Source of the DNA: Apus apus
Lineage: Eukaryota; Chordata; Aves; Apodiformes; Apodidae
Direction: 5' to 3'
NCBI RefSeq assembly: GCF_020740795.1
Contig: NC_067287.1
Location: forward strand, 35,147,501-35,211,500
Length of the DNA: 64,000 nucleotides
In this document: piece after piece, positions 42,070 to 55,700 of the stretch
Numbering within the stretch: position 1 is the first letter of the stretch
How the letters are laid out: each line of letters starts with the position of its first letter
Translations under genes and position numbers: made by a program
Notes under the pieces: generated by a model
Databases searched by the model: none
What the model was told of the DNA's origin: nothing
What the model saw: only the letters and a program-made list of their open reading frames with translations

Positions 42070-42415
42070 CATGTTGGGTTCCAATCTCATCTCAAATAGG
42101 ATAGCAGTACTAGAAGCTGGACAAGTTACAGAACTGATCAGGCCAAAAAAAAGCTCATAAACTACATGAAATGGGTTATGTGCCAGGACTAAGTAGCCAG
42201 GCTAGGACTATTCCACCTGGGAAAAGACCTTTCTGAAGAAAGCGGTAGCTGACAGATGTCTGTAAAGTCTTCAACAGTGTCACAAATGTAAACAGGGGAA
42301 GGTGACACACTGGCTTTCGAAGCTAGCAGATCCCAACTGAGGTGACAGGATCAGCATTCAAGGGTGAAGGAGATTATTCAAATAGTTAAGCTGTGGTAGA
42401 GATGTCAAGTAAGAA
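42070..42415 (+). mobile_element. Old, diverged CR1-like LINE fragment
   Basis: The plus strand resembles the C-terminal ORF2 part of an older CR1 family. It runs through a block like 'aggatagcagtactagaagc', then 'actattccacctgggaaaag', then 'gacagatgtctgtaaagtct' and 'aatgtaaacaggggaaggtga', the order expected for CR1. Divergence is high and no frame is open. Recognised by eye, so the family and exact ends are uncertain. Confidence 0.55.
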
Positions 42416-42539
42416 GATACCCCAGTGCTTGTGTGTGGGAGTCGCTGGAGCCACTGACTTCTGGGTGTTAGGAGACTGTTGGGACATGTTGCTGTATGTG
42501 TTTGCTAGTGCACTGTTCCTGAGCATCTGACAGGAAAGA

Positions 42540-42975
42540 CAGTTACTGGGGGATTCCGTCTGAGCTGCTGTGCCTGACGCTAAGTGTTTATTTGTGGTTT
42601 CATGGCACCTTGGCCTGGGTAGAGCAGTTAGCAGCTCGACAGCTTTGTAATGATCTGCTTCCCTATCGGGAGCAGCCGCCTCTTACAAGCTCCCGACTCA
42701 TCCGTGCTTAAAGTGGGGCTGCAGCTTGTGGCTGTGGCTTCGTCCTGCTCTTCTGGGGCTCAGCCACTAGATGCCCCTGTTCTCACAAGCAAGAAGCCGG
42801 AGGAGCCTTGCTGTGCCCGCCACGCCGGGAGAGCAGCTCCGCACCGCTCCCTGCGGCCGCTGTGGCTGTTTGCTGTCGGGAGCAGCGCGCAGGGATCAGT
42901 GGTTCTGTGCATAAGGCCACAACTCTTTGGAGAAACGCACGTAGCGATCCTCTCTGATATTTTGCCGTTTTCTTC
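42540..42975. promoter_or_regulatory. Isolated CpG-rich patch, possible small CpG island
   Basis: About two dozen CpG dinucleotides occur within roughly 430 bp, including GCGGCCGC near 42855-42863 and GCGCGC near 42886, in otherwise CpG-poor DNA. No coding exon is recognised. It could be an alternative promoter for upstream CPS1 transcripts or for a non-coding RNA, or the remains of an unrecognised GC-rich insertion. Confidence 0.4.
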
Positions 42976-45900
42976 TCTTCGTGGACCATAAGATATCTAC
43001 CCCCAATGCAATGGGTATGCATCGACTTCTAGCAAATGAAAGAGAGGTTGGGAGAGCAGTCCTGATTGAGAGGAGATCAGTAAGGGCTACTTGGGGGCAG
43101 GAGCAATGAAAACAAGACAGGAAAGTCCTGAGAGCTGGATGAAGCACTCTTTTGGTGATGAAGTCATCTGGAAGACAGTAGGGTTTGCTGAGATTTGATA
43201 CACTTTGATCCCTGGTCAGGACTGACATTAAGTCACATTTATTTTGCTTTGCTGTAGTGACTGAAACAGGCTGCACAAGGCACTTGCATCCTTGATGCCG
43301 TCTCTAAAGTTCAGTGTGAGGGCTGCACGTGATTGCCAGTGAAAATGTGATGTGGGTGTGATTGATTGCTCAGCCTGACTGTTCACCTTTGCACGTCTAC
43401 AGAATGAGCAGTGCACAAGTGTGACTGTTGACGTGTTTGCTTAGCAATGTGAACAGTTTGAGGTGGCAGTGACCAGGGTTTTTATGATACTGAGCAATAA
43501 AATCAGTCTTTACAGGTGATCTAAGGACTCTGTGAGGCACTGAAAGGGTCCTGTTGGTTTATTTTGTGACCTATAAAGGTGCTGTTTTACCCCTTCCTTA
43601 TAACAGAATCTGCTATTGCTCAGTGTACAATTTTTTTTTTGGGAAAACTGTTTGGTGTCTTGTTTTTAAAGGACATTCTTGAGTGTCTATAGCACCTGTA
43701 ACTGGGACATCCAGGCATTGTAGTCTCTGTTCTGACCCAGCGATGCTTTGGCACATGTGCCAGTATCTTGATATTCTTTCTCCACACCCACCTTTATAGT
43801 TGTAGATTTGTCTGAATTTCTTCTGGTCAATAAAAAAGTGGCATCATGAGCCAGGTTTGCTGTTCTGGTAGGTTTTGAGTATCTGCTGTTCCTCAGAGCA
43901 CCTGTCACTCTCTGCAGCTCTCTCAAGATCACACCTGGATTCCTCATAGAGACCACTCACCTTGATTCCTGTCCCTGCTAGGCTTTTTGCTGGCTCTTGT
44001 GTTTCTGTGGCTGTTACATCACTGGAGAGGATGGTGATGGCTGGCTCTGAGGAGTGACTTCCTTAGAGCTTCCCATCTCCTTCAGGGAAACTGGGTAGAG
44101 ATGAATCAACTTCATGAACGCTTTGGCCAGCTTTTTCAGCTGTACAATCCAGATTGGCTGTGATACCATCCATGGCTTAATTTCAGCCCAAAATGTTTCC
44201 TTGCAACCAGAATCCAAGTAGTCTTCCTGTAGCTTACAGAGCCTCTTACAGCCCCTCTTCCCTGAGGTAGAGTGGATGGGTCATACACCCACTAGAGGCA
44301 GGTATTTGATAGCATCACCTAACACAGTCCGTGTGCAAGGGATAGCTGAAATGAACAGTGTGAGTATTTAAAAGCCTTGAGACAGCTTCTAAACAAGCTT
44401 CTTTAAATCCTGCCCCCCATAAATGTGTAATGCCATCTTAATCAACCTAATTTCCTATAGATTTCTATCTTCTGTTGAATACTTCAGAGGCTAATAAGCT
44501 GTGAACTTCTGCTGAACTCATTTTCTTATGGTTCAGATGTTCAGAATGGCTCTTTGCAAAGTCTTGCAGTGTCTGGTATGCCCTGAATGCAGCTGGATGC
44601 CTCTTGAAGTGAAACTGGGCTTGGAGTTACCTTGGATGTAGAGGATGAAGGCAGTCAGATCATAATATCTGACACATGTTTAATTGTCTTGACAGTTTTA
44701 TGACTGAACTGGGACTGGAGCGTTAATCATTAACATAAGCATGCTAGAAATGGTGGTAAAGATTCTTTGTATCTAGTGGGTATCTCAACAGGCAGGTGTG
44801 GTAAAGCTCTTCCTCAGCTGTGATGCTGCGTTTGGTGCTGCTGTGTGCACCTCTGAACTTTATGCATAGCCCAAGAAGAAAACAGATCAGCAGGGCTTTT
44901 CCTAGGTGACCCTCAGACAGCTCTGCTGAGGCTGGACCTCACTGAAAGAGCTGCCCCTGACTAAACCACTGCAGAAATGCAGGCTTGGATGTTCACCTGA
45001 CCTTAGAGAACACTATTTCATACCTTGGATGCATCCATAACTCTGCATGGTTTTCTTTAAAAAAAGTAAGCTGCTGTGCTGAGGCCTGGGGAGGGAGGAC
45101 TGATCTCAGCTGGCACAGGGCCAGCACAGCTGCCTGTCACTCAGCCACAAGCCATGCAAGCAGTGCCAGGAGACAGTGCCACGCTTTCTTCTCCAGAGAC
45201 TGACATCTCTTGATGGGTCGCTGCCTGGAACACAGCTTGCTGTGTGCCAGAGAGTTTCTTGCTCTCCTTGCCTTTTGTATTTTACCATGTTGTTGTTACA
45301 AGAAGGGCTAATTAACGCTTAGCCTGTAAGGATTGAAAACATTTTGCAAACTCATAATGTTGCTCAAAGCAAAGGGGCAATTTGCTCACTACATTCCCAG
45401 ACTCGTGGCTTTCTCACCTTGCAAGAATTATGTTTCATCTTGGTTTGCTTTTTGGTGACTTCTCTTTTGATGCAGGTAAAAGGAAAAGGAATGAATTGCT
45501 CAGAGTATGTATAGGTGTACACATTATACAGAAAATATTCCTCCTCTAGAATTCTGTTCTGCAGTTAACTCCTTTCTAATGAACAGTTTTCTGATTTTCC
45601 CTTTCAGGGAGTTTTCACAGCGGTGCACAATGCAAACAAGTAGAAATCTGGTGTACAGGGAGGGAGTGTCCTCAAAGAAGGCTCTTGGATTTAAGGGGAT
45701 GCAGATGTTTGGCACTTAAAATGTTTGCCGCTCTGCAGATTATCATGTTCTCATTTGTCTAGATTAGTTCATGTTGTTTCCAGTTTGAATGACTGAAGAT
45801 ATATTGATATGGCCTTTGCAGACAGGCTTATCTGAGAGGCAGGAGAAAAAACAGGTGTGAAACCAGCATTTCCCCCATTTGGTCAGCAGCAGTGCTGTGG

Positions 45901-48770
45901 TCAGGCCATGAAGTTCATGAGCTTCTATTCCAGGCTTGTCTTGTGCTGAGTGGATTATGAATGTAGGCAAAGCAGCCACAGGTTGGCCTGCGAAAGGCTG
46001 TGTGGCTTTAGTGCCTATCTATTCTTCAGTCTTGGGGCAATATGGTGGAAGTGTCCTGTATGTATTATTTTAGGCACATAGAGTGTGGGAGAAGGGTGTG
46101 CATAACACTGCAGCATTTCCAGTGTGGTGAGTTTGAAAGCTGATGACTGTCAAAACCTAAAGAATTTCTCATTCCTTTATTTTGCTTGGATGATTTTTAG
46201 TTATGATTCATTTGCGCTTTGGAAAAGCCTAGAAAGTGTTACATTGTGACTTTTCTAGAGGATGTGAGCAATGAAAGGATGAAATGCATCTCCATTCCCC
46301 TTGTGACCATTTGCAACTTTGGAGAGAGTAGATATTACCTGACTGGCAGGATGGATGGAAGAGCTATTAGAGCCCTTTACTAGAAGACACTGGCTAATGA
46401 TATTGAAAGGAGCGCTGTTCCAACAGAAGGAACATAGTAGCTGGAGACAGGTTTATCATGTCTTTAGCTGCATTTCATGGAATGCATTTCCCTGGGAAAA
46501 AAAAAAGGCAGAGTTGGGCACAGCATGCAGTCTGAATTGCCCTGGCTGCAGCTATATTCATAGCTAATACTGGGCTGGTGCTTAAACACAGGTCTCTGTA
46601 TTTCTTCCAAAATCTTCTGGATCTTTTCCCCCCTCTTTTCCTTAGGGTCTTGCTACTGAAGCAGCAGCCCCTCCTGCCTCTCCCACCCAGTTATTGAATC
46701 TTCCTGTACCTATGAATTTACAGTCCATCTGTTGTAGGAAGCTGATAACGAGAGGAGAGTGGTAAACAGAAAACTGGAAGCATTCACACATACTAGCACT
46801 GCTTATTCTACCTCCTGGATTGCATAGGTAAATGTATCTGGGTCAGAGCTCTGGTGAAAAGTGTATTTTGCCAGGATGAGATGTTGTGGTAAGGGTCAGG
46901 AGAAGAGCAGGGCTAGGGCAAAGGCAGAAATTTGTGTGGGTGAAGGTTTTAAGCTTCATGGGAATCAGCAAAATAAAGCATTTTAGGTTATTCCCAAGTC
47001 ATGGTTTGAGAGCAATTTCTTCTGCTGTTGATGCTGTTCAAAATGAGCTTCCAAATTCTTCAAAGCACACTCCTGAGTGTGTTGCAGCTGCAGGGGAATT
47101 GCTAGGGGCAGGAGGGAAGGAGAGAAAGGATTAGATTGTCTGGAAAGGTTAAATATGATTACAAGAGTGCATGACTGGCTGACTTCCTAACTGGCACAGG
47201 AAAGAAGTAACACTTGTGTAAAGCACTTTTGCAGATACATCCCTAGTGTTTCCATCCAGCCTGCCTACCAGCTGATACACTTTTTCCTCTCTTTGACTGG
47301 TAAATGCTGTGTACTTAGTTAAAGTGTGCTTTCTCTTTCTGTGACTTCTTCCTGCTCAGAGGCAGATTGTGTGAGGCTCAGACAGCAACAAGTTGGATCC
47401 TGATTACCTGTGCCCTTCTGCATTGCTTGGAAGAATTCAGCAGTGCTTCTTTACCAAGTTGTCTCTTGATAAGCTTTCTCATCCCTGGGAGTCTGGTTTA
47501 GTGAAGTCATTTTTTTCCTGCACCAGACACACTGTGGCACTTCAGAAACTGATGCTTCAAATAGAGACCTCCTTCCTTGCTCCAGCTTTCAGGTATCAGC
47601 TTTGGTGGTCCTCTTCTGTGGCCTTAGACACTCCTGTGTAATAAAGGATGCATCACATTCCTGAACAGCTGTCTGAGATGGAGATTGTGCTTTTAAGAAG
47701 CCTGTGTTACAGGGAGTGGATGCAGTAATATGCAGCTGTTCACACAAAGCAGCACTTCAATGTGTTTTTGTTCAATTTTTGAACAATCCCTGGGCTAGGC
47801 TTGAGCCAGAGTTTGACAGACAACATGTCAGTTTACCATGGGTGATAAGAGCCAAAGATCTTGGATGCCTCACTGTATGGATACCTGCTGTTTGTGTGCT
47901 CCTAATTCTGAGTGGCCTGTATTTTTCAAGCCTTATTTCCTCCCTCAAATCAGAAATGATCAACTGAATCTCTTCTTAATCATATGTCCTATATAAGCCA
48001 ACTCCTCATCTTTGCTGTGGTTTCCAAAGCACACACTGTTGTTGAGACCTCTGTGATCAGAGTAATGACATGAAAACTTTGCAGTTTTACTTGGCTCTTG
48101 TGGATTTTTATCAGGTTAGTGCAATTTCATTGCACTGGATGTGGTAGTTTATGATTGCTTTGGTTATAATGGATTGTAGCATGATGGAGACCATAGGAAG
48201 TGGAAATAAATGTATGTAATTGATTTTGTTGTATTTATGGCAGTGCATAAAGATGGAGAACTGAGTATATCAGTACAGAAATGTGGATAACCTACCTTTG
48301 TACTATCTCCTTTACAATTTGATTGCTCATTTTACTAAAACCTGATAATATTGTAACCACATCTGTTCATGAAGGTTACTATCTGAACATTAAAGCCTGT
48401 GTTTATACCTCTTAGTTGAAGCAGTTGAAGCATAAAAACCTTCATATATTTGGTGTATTTGGGCCCCAGTTTTGACTAAGCCAAGAAAATCCACATATGT
48501 GGATGTCAGATTTTTTTCCTGATGGTGCTGTGCCATGTTGACACTGCCCCAGCTGTGGCTGTGCAAGGAACTTGAGCCAGTTCAGAGGGCTGTTGGAGGA
48601 GCATTAGCCAGATGGATGTTTTTGGTGTCTCCAGCTCAGTGGTTGCTTCCTGTGCCCTCATGGAAGGGAGGTCTGTAACTTAGAGGAAGAAGCAAAAGCA
48701 TTTTGTGTTACCTTGGCCTTATCAATGTGAACTGGGGCTCCTTAATTTTCCTCAGTGACCATCTTTTTTT
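42976..48770. other. Intergenic, no gene recognised
   Basis: Nearly 6 kb without recognisable exons of known genes. On the minus strand one frame from about 44170 down to about 43630 has only two stops and starts with a strong-context ATG, described under findings. No tRNA gene, CRISPR-like array or intact element was seen. Confidence 0.55.
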
Positions 48771-48812
48771 GTCTTTCCTGAAGCCATCTATGATGATTCT
48801 GTGATTCTGTGA
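48771..48812 (+). mobile_element. CR1 3' tail
   Basis: Contains CTATGATGATTCTGTGATTC followed by TGTG, the 8-bp-type terminal repeat signature of CR1 3' ends. The body of the element upstream is too diverged to delimit, so only the tail is annotated. Confidence 0.6.
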
Positions 48813-49480
48813 AATGGTTCAGTATTTCATATCCTGCCTTCTTCAAATGAATGAAAAACTAGGACCCTGTTGCCTTTGGGTATATAGTGATTTCTTCCTA
48901 GGGGTGGTTGATTTAAACCCTGCTGAACAATAGTAGGTATCAGTGTGAAATGGGTAATGAGGACATTACAGTACAGAATTTCTTCAGGGAAAGGGCAGCC
49001 TAACTGCACCCAAGGCCTACAGCGCTGCTTCCTCTCACACATCTGTCGGAGTTGTGTGCCCTCTCTTAAGGGGTCCAGTAAAAGCCCATGTCGAAAAGGA
49101 TAGACTCTATTTAAGCCAGTTGGTCTTTGTGGGGAGAAGTCTATTTCTGGGGGTTTTGCTAAGGAAAATGCTAGTGTAAAGACTCATCCCTATGGAGCAT
49201 GTTATAGTCTTATAATTAACTCATAAAGTTTCCTTGCTATTATAAAAATACTGGCTGAATAGGCAGCATTGGAGTTCTGGGGTTAAAGTCCTGGACACTT
49301 GATGACATCAGTTACTTCTTCAAGTCTCTTTGCTCTTCTGCCCTAAAAATGTTTTCCAGTCAGTCAAAATCATGTCTCTTCCCTTTAGCATAAATCTATT
49401 TACTCAAAGGGAAGATTAATTAAGTTTTATTCGTTCAAAGTTAGGGAAGAAGCTTTCTGTACAAAACTTTCTCTGTCTTC

Positions 49481-49775
49481 TCATAGAATATTTCAGCTGG
49501 AAGGGACCTGCAACAGTTCAGCAGTCCAAGTGCCTGACCACTTCAGGGCTGACCAAAAGTTAGAGCATGGTGTAAAGGGCATTGTCGAAATGTGTCTTAA
49601 ACACTGACAGGCTTGAGACATTGACCACCCCTCTAGGTAGCCTGTTGCAGTGTCTAACCTCTCTATTCTCAGTAAAGAAATGCTTCCTAATGTCCAATCT
49701 GATCCTCCCCTGGTGCAGCTTTGTGCCATTGCCATGTGTCCTGTCACTGGATGTGACCTCTGTTGTAGTAAAAGA
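49481..49775 (-). mobile_element. CR1 LINE 3' fragment, reverse orientation
   Basis: The plus strand starts TCATAGAATATTTCAGCTGG then AAGGGACC, the reversed CR1 3' end. The minus strand carries the end of ORF2 ([17 protein letters not shown] and [18 protein letters not shown]). 5'-truncated near 49775. Non-functional remnant. Confidence 0.85.
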
Positions 49776-52700
49776 ATTGTAAGAGCATGTTATTAGTAGA
49801 GCATTTCTGCCTCTGTACAAACTTTCATGGATAAGGCTGGGAGGTGATACTTTATATGAGTATTTATACTCAAGCTACTAGCACATATCATTGTGACCTG
49901 TCACATGTTCCACCATTTCAGTGGAGGTGCTCCTTTCCTCAAAACATGCCTACATTTGTACTGGGAACAATGTGTCTGTTTCATCTGGGTTTTTTGCAGT
50001 CCAGGGAATGGGTAGCTGTCCTACTAGTGGCAGTTATTGTGAATTGTATTTCAGAGTGCCTAGCTGTGAGGATCAGTTGTTCCAGGAAATACCTATGTCT
50101 GTAACATGCTCTTCTGCTCCATTCTGCTGGATGCTTTCTATCTCTACTCAATTCATTTTTTTGTTTCTGAGCCTCCCTAGTCATAGATCTGAGATCACAG
50201 ACCACAGAGTGGTGTGCGATGGGTCTGGCCTAGATCTTCTGTTGATGTCCACCAGGAAGGTTGGACCTAATGGTCTGTCTCAGGTCAAAATGTCCATGAA
50301 AAGAACTTAGTTATAGAATTTTTTATTTTAGTGAAATTATATTTAACTAGTGGTAAAAGGACTATCAAGTAAAAAACCTATTGTAACTGTCCAGTGAACA
50401 CAGCCTGTGCCTGTGTGAATGCACGTAGTTTTATGTGCATAAATTAGCAGCTCAGGAACAGTTTATATTGTAGTCTTCATTCTAGATAAAAGCTATTTAT
50501 TTACAATCTAATCAAGGGCAAGTCAATTTTGTTTTCCTTTGCTACAACAAACACACTGGGGTATGATAACTTATCAAATATTCCCACATGGCAGGGTTGC
50601 CACAGCAGGAAGCAAGTGTACCACAGATCTTGAGCAAATGTAGCTAATCTTGCATTGTAAGGTCACGTTATTTTTAAACTGTGTAAAGACTGTGTAGCAT
50701 GGGGGAGGTGGTGTTTGTGTAGGACTTTTGATTTGTTTTTATTTCATAAAATGAGTTTGGCCTTTTTAGTGATCCTGAGGAAGAGGCCAGTGGAATGTGT
50801 GAGCCTCTGGAATCACAACGGAAAAGGGATGACTCCTAATCCTGGCTCCCATTTGTAAAACTGTCTTTTTAGAAAACATCAAGGAATGAGAAATCCTGCT
50901 GCCTCCTAAAATCTTCCAGTAAATAGAATTCAGCTCTGGTCTGAAGCCAGACACTGCAGGCTCCTATCAGGTAGCTCTGAGACTCCTGGAGCCAGTCATC
51001 AACATGAAAACCAGAGTTGTGTCTGCAGTGTAGTGCTTAGTCGTGGCACTGGGAACAAACTGCACTTTGTGTAGTCATTATTACCTCTCGGGCAGTGTTT
51101 TCTGGTTACACCTGGTTTTAGCTAACTAAGGGTTTTCTGAAATTGGCCTTTTGGAATAATATCAGTCTCTTTCAGATACTGCAAGGGTTTTCTCTTATTT
51201 CTTCCAAGTCAGCTGATCTAAGAAGAGCTGCTAATCCCAGTGGCAATGGATTTTGCCCCATTTTAAAGGCCTTGATTCTTTTTCTCTTGCTGGAGATAAG
51301 AACCTTATCTTTGTCAAGTTTGGGTGAAGCATGGGCTCTGTATCCCAGACAGCAGATGAGTGTACTCTGGGCTGCTGAAGCCTTAGAGAAAAGTTCAATC
51401 TCCATGAAAATGGATTTTCTCTAACCTGTAAATAGATATATAACAGTCTTCTTGTCATGCATTAGATAAACTGTACTAGTCTTGATTACTGCTTATATAC
51501 AAAATTTGGAAAAGAAGGGAGGTGTCAAGGTAGGCTGTTCAGAATTATCAACAGATTTGCCTTTTTTTTTTTTTTCTTTTTAAAGCTGTCCTTCACATGG
51601 CCTTGTTTGGAGATTTTCAGTTACTTTGTTAGAGTATTTTTTCCTTTTAAAAATGAGAAGTGTTTATTAGCTTTAAAAGTGATCATGTAAGATGGTAACT
51701 GAAACAGTCACAGGGCCTGTTGATTGATCGTTAACACTTTAGTATCCTGAATCCCTTTAGTATTTGCTACCACCCCTGGACACTTGGGTTGTTTTGAGGC
51801 AGGTTTCCTTTCTTTTATAGAACTGTGCATTGGACATGAGGGTCTGTTTCCACGGCTAAGTATTTGCCCTGCAGAACTAAATTACTATTAGCTGTTGCTG
51901 GACCGGACAAATATTTTTGAAGAAAAGTGAAACTACATCTCAGTTTGATTCTGATGCTTTTTGACATTTCAATTAAAAATACCAAAATGAAAGTCTTGGT
52001 TTATGTTTTTAACGGGAATTTGCTTTTTGGTTGGTGTTTTGAAAACAAGCAAACAAAAAAACAGAAGGAAAATGTTAATTTAAAAGAGGAGAAATATATT
52101 TCTCTAAGAAAAAAAAAGATTTGCAGTAGTTCAAATAAATACTTGCAGTATTAATAACATAAAAAATGTAACAACTCTGTTTAAAACATTTGTTTATACT
52201 TTTTGTTTCTCTGGACTCCCAAACATAAAGTGACATTCAGTCAGAATTAGAAAGATGTTTCAGATTGTAGTTACTGTGTTTTTCATCTAAAAGTATAAAT
52301 GTCTCCATCTTTTCTTCAGAAGGAGCTTTTGTCAGCCAAAGACCCACGAGGAGAACAGGCTGAATTTTGCACTGTATCTCAAGCCCTCACCAACCTGAGG
52401 TTTACACATCTTCTTTAAAGAACACTTGCTTGTTGTGTTTTCCATTAATTTATATTGGCTTGTGGCTCAGATCTGTGGCTTCTCTGTCACCCAGACATGC
52501 ATGTTTTCTGTGAGGATTTAAGGGTTGGAACTTAGCAATAAGATTTCACTGAGCTGTTAAAAACGGATCTCTTACTTTTTGTTCATGTTTATTGTTCCCT
52601 TCTGCAGGAGATGGTTAAGGTTTGGTAGCATTGTTGCCAGTTCTTGTGGAAGGTACTAGGTAGGTAACAGATGGCAGTCAGAATCTGTCCTTGCAGGAAA

Positions 52701-55700
52701 AAGAATCATGTAGAAAATTGTATAAAAGCAAAGGGGAAAAGTGTAAATACAGAAATTAATTCTCCTTTCAGGCTGACTTGTAGAATCCAATTACAGCTAT
52801 CAATAAAATCTTCACAGCTTTGTCTTTGGGAGCAGATAAAGCTCTCCTTGTATTCTCTCCATGTATTTAGCTGAGTCTTTGCCTAGTAGATACAGGTGAA
52901 AGGAGTAAATGAGTGTGAAGATATAAAGATGCCAAAAAAATGTAAACATCTGATCATGTAACTGATCTGATATGAACCTGCCATCATTATGATGGCTGTG
53001 AGTTAAATTTTTCCCAGTATTTCCCATAACAATTTTTACTTAACCATGTTAGCCAATAGCTTTTTTTTTTTTTCCACAGGAAGGGACTTAGTGATGCTCA
53101 GAGCAGAAAAGAGCACATTTTCTGAAACTCTCCACAAAGTAAAATGGTCAGTATAAGGAAACAGTGGAGTGGAGTTGTGGATGAGTGCAGAGTAGGCTGC
53201 CCTGATATGGTTTAAGCTGGTGGGTAAACTGTGCATTTAAAATCTTACAGTTGAATGCTGCCATGCTTAGAAAGTCATGCATGACTTTGGAGGATAGCTC
53301 CCAGTGAAGGCAGCAGGGCTATTTGTCAAGTAAGACATCAGCTGCACTGTCAGGTTGTTACATTGCTGGCTGGCCAATCCAGAGGGATCACAGAGATTTT
53401 GAGGGAAAAATGCCTGCCACTATCACACAGGCAAGTTTAAAGAAAATAACAATGATGCAACAATCAATTTGTTGGTTCTTTTTTTGTTGTTTTGTTTTTG
53501 TTTTTTGTTTTTTTTTTCCTGTAAGTGAGTAGTAGTGGGGGAAACTGAACAGGGATGGTGACTTCTTTCCTCTAAAGTGTGCTCAAGGGAAAGCAGCTTT
53601 TGGGACCAATGGAGTGTGGTGGGCAGGAGAGTCACAACAAGGAGCTGGGCGAATGTTACTTATGCAGAGAAGCTGTAGAAGGAAGCAGAGAGCAAAAAGC
53701 AGGATCTCAGGGGGAGAAGGGACTAGGAACCAGAGAGGACTAGGCATTCTGCATCTCAGGAAGGCACTGAGTTGAATGGAAAATAAACTGCAAGCAAGAG
53801 CACACCTGTAAGGACACAGTGGGCACTAGGAGCTGTCCATTTTTTGTTCCTGTTCTTCTTGCCTTGTCACTTGGAATTCTTTCTATTTAAAAAAATCAAT
53901 CATCCAATCATCTGAGTTTATATTAAATCTTGCCTGTCTTTTATTAGTTTAAAAGCAATTCTATGTTTTTTTGGGAAGCTCAATGAGAAAAAAGTTTAGG
54001 TTGAAGGCTTGAGCTATTGTCACATCCATTCTATGCCTTACTGAAACTGGACTAGGAGGATGAAAACTCACAGTTTCAGGACTATGATAGAAAAATAAGT
54101 AAAAGAAAAGTAAAGAATCAGCACTGCTTGACTTTTTGGATAGCAACCAGTCTCTCCATCTCTGAGGAAACAAGCAGGTGGATTTTTAGTAAGGTTTATT
54201 TGGCTTGTCAGTAAGCTAGGCAAGCGAAGGAAGTGCTTATCAATGTTTATGCCACATGAAGGGACTCAAACAATAAGAGAAAATAGAGCCTTGAATGCCT
54301 GCTGTTTACTCAAAATTTGACTGAGACCGAAAGGGAAGGGGAATTGCTATGGCCAAACCTAGCCTTGTTTTTCTGTATCTATGTATATATATTTCTGTCT
54401 GTATCTGTAGTATACTTCTGTCAAGGTACCATTTGGCAGGAGCTGTCAGATCCCAGGTGATGCAGGATGGATTAGCTCCTCCAAATCAGGCTTCATCCTA
54501 ACCTGCGTGTGTTGTTCTGCCAGGTTTTATGAACTTTGCCAGTCATATCTCTGTGGATATGCAGTATGGTCCACGCAATGGGAATTCCCTACTGCAGGAC
54601 AGTGCCAGACTTGCCTTCCTAGCAGGTGTGCTGTTGAGCTGCACACACCCAGGGCATGTGATGCTTCCACAGATCTTTGATCTCCACGTGGGAGTTCTAC
54701 AGAGTCCATCTGTGCAGGCAGAGTGGACACAGCCAGTATTTCTAGCTGTCCAGAAATCCTGAATGAATATATGAATCTGTCATTTTCTGCTAATGCAGGA
54801 TTTATGTCTGGGAAAAGATCTGGCAAGACTTGAACTTGGTATAATTTGAAATGTGTCTTTAAAAAATTTATCTTCTGTGCTGAGGTCAGAACAGTATCTT
54901 AAAGGTTTTCATCACATCAACAAACTTTTTTTGCTGCATATATATTAAGGCTTAAGTTCTCTAATAGTGAACTGCTACTACTGTTTGGCTGGAAGAAAGT
55001 AAAGTGTCAGGATGTACAGTCATGTGAGTTGGTAAGGGTGAATCAAAATGCAGTACCTGAATATGAAGATGGTATTTTGATCTGCTATGAACCTCTCCTA
55101 TTAAAATTTAAGATACCCTTTTCCCCAGACCTCTTCTAAAGTAGAACAAACTCTGGAAAAAATGCAGGCATGTTCTGGTGGTGCCTTAAGTAACAGAATT
55201 CAGGAGAGCCAAGGGGTAAGGCTTGCACTTGATTCTTATTCCTTTCAGTTTCTCTCCATATACTCAGGTGAAATCTTAGTTTTGAAATTCTTGGCTTGTT
55301 GCGCTTTGCATTGCAATTACTGTGTTTCCTAAACATTGTAGATTTTGCTTGAAATGCTTCATTTGTTTTGAAATGGGCTCAAAGCGGCAGATCTGAAGGT
55401 ATAACTGAGCTTGCTCTCTTACCTGCAGCGATCCAAGAGGGTGAGGTGATAGGGGATGCCTGGATGCTCTTAGTTCATTTGCATGTGAACAAGACAACTT
55501 CAGTTTATCCCCCCTCGCACATCCTGAAAGTGATGGTCTCCAGGGCAATGAGGTTTGATGGAGTTGTTAGCAGTATGCTGTGAACATAAATTGTTATCTA
55601 GCTCAAACTTACTGTTGTATCCACTGCAGTCATCTTATTTGATAAATCAACATCTGGTTAGAAAATACAGGGCAAATTTTAGTATTTTTCAGGCACTTTT

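Noticed and set aside
50225-50300. String 'aaggttggacctaatggtct', similar to CR1 3'UTR wording
   Set aside because: Only a short phrase matches and neither the preceding ORF2 end nor the terminal repeat is present.
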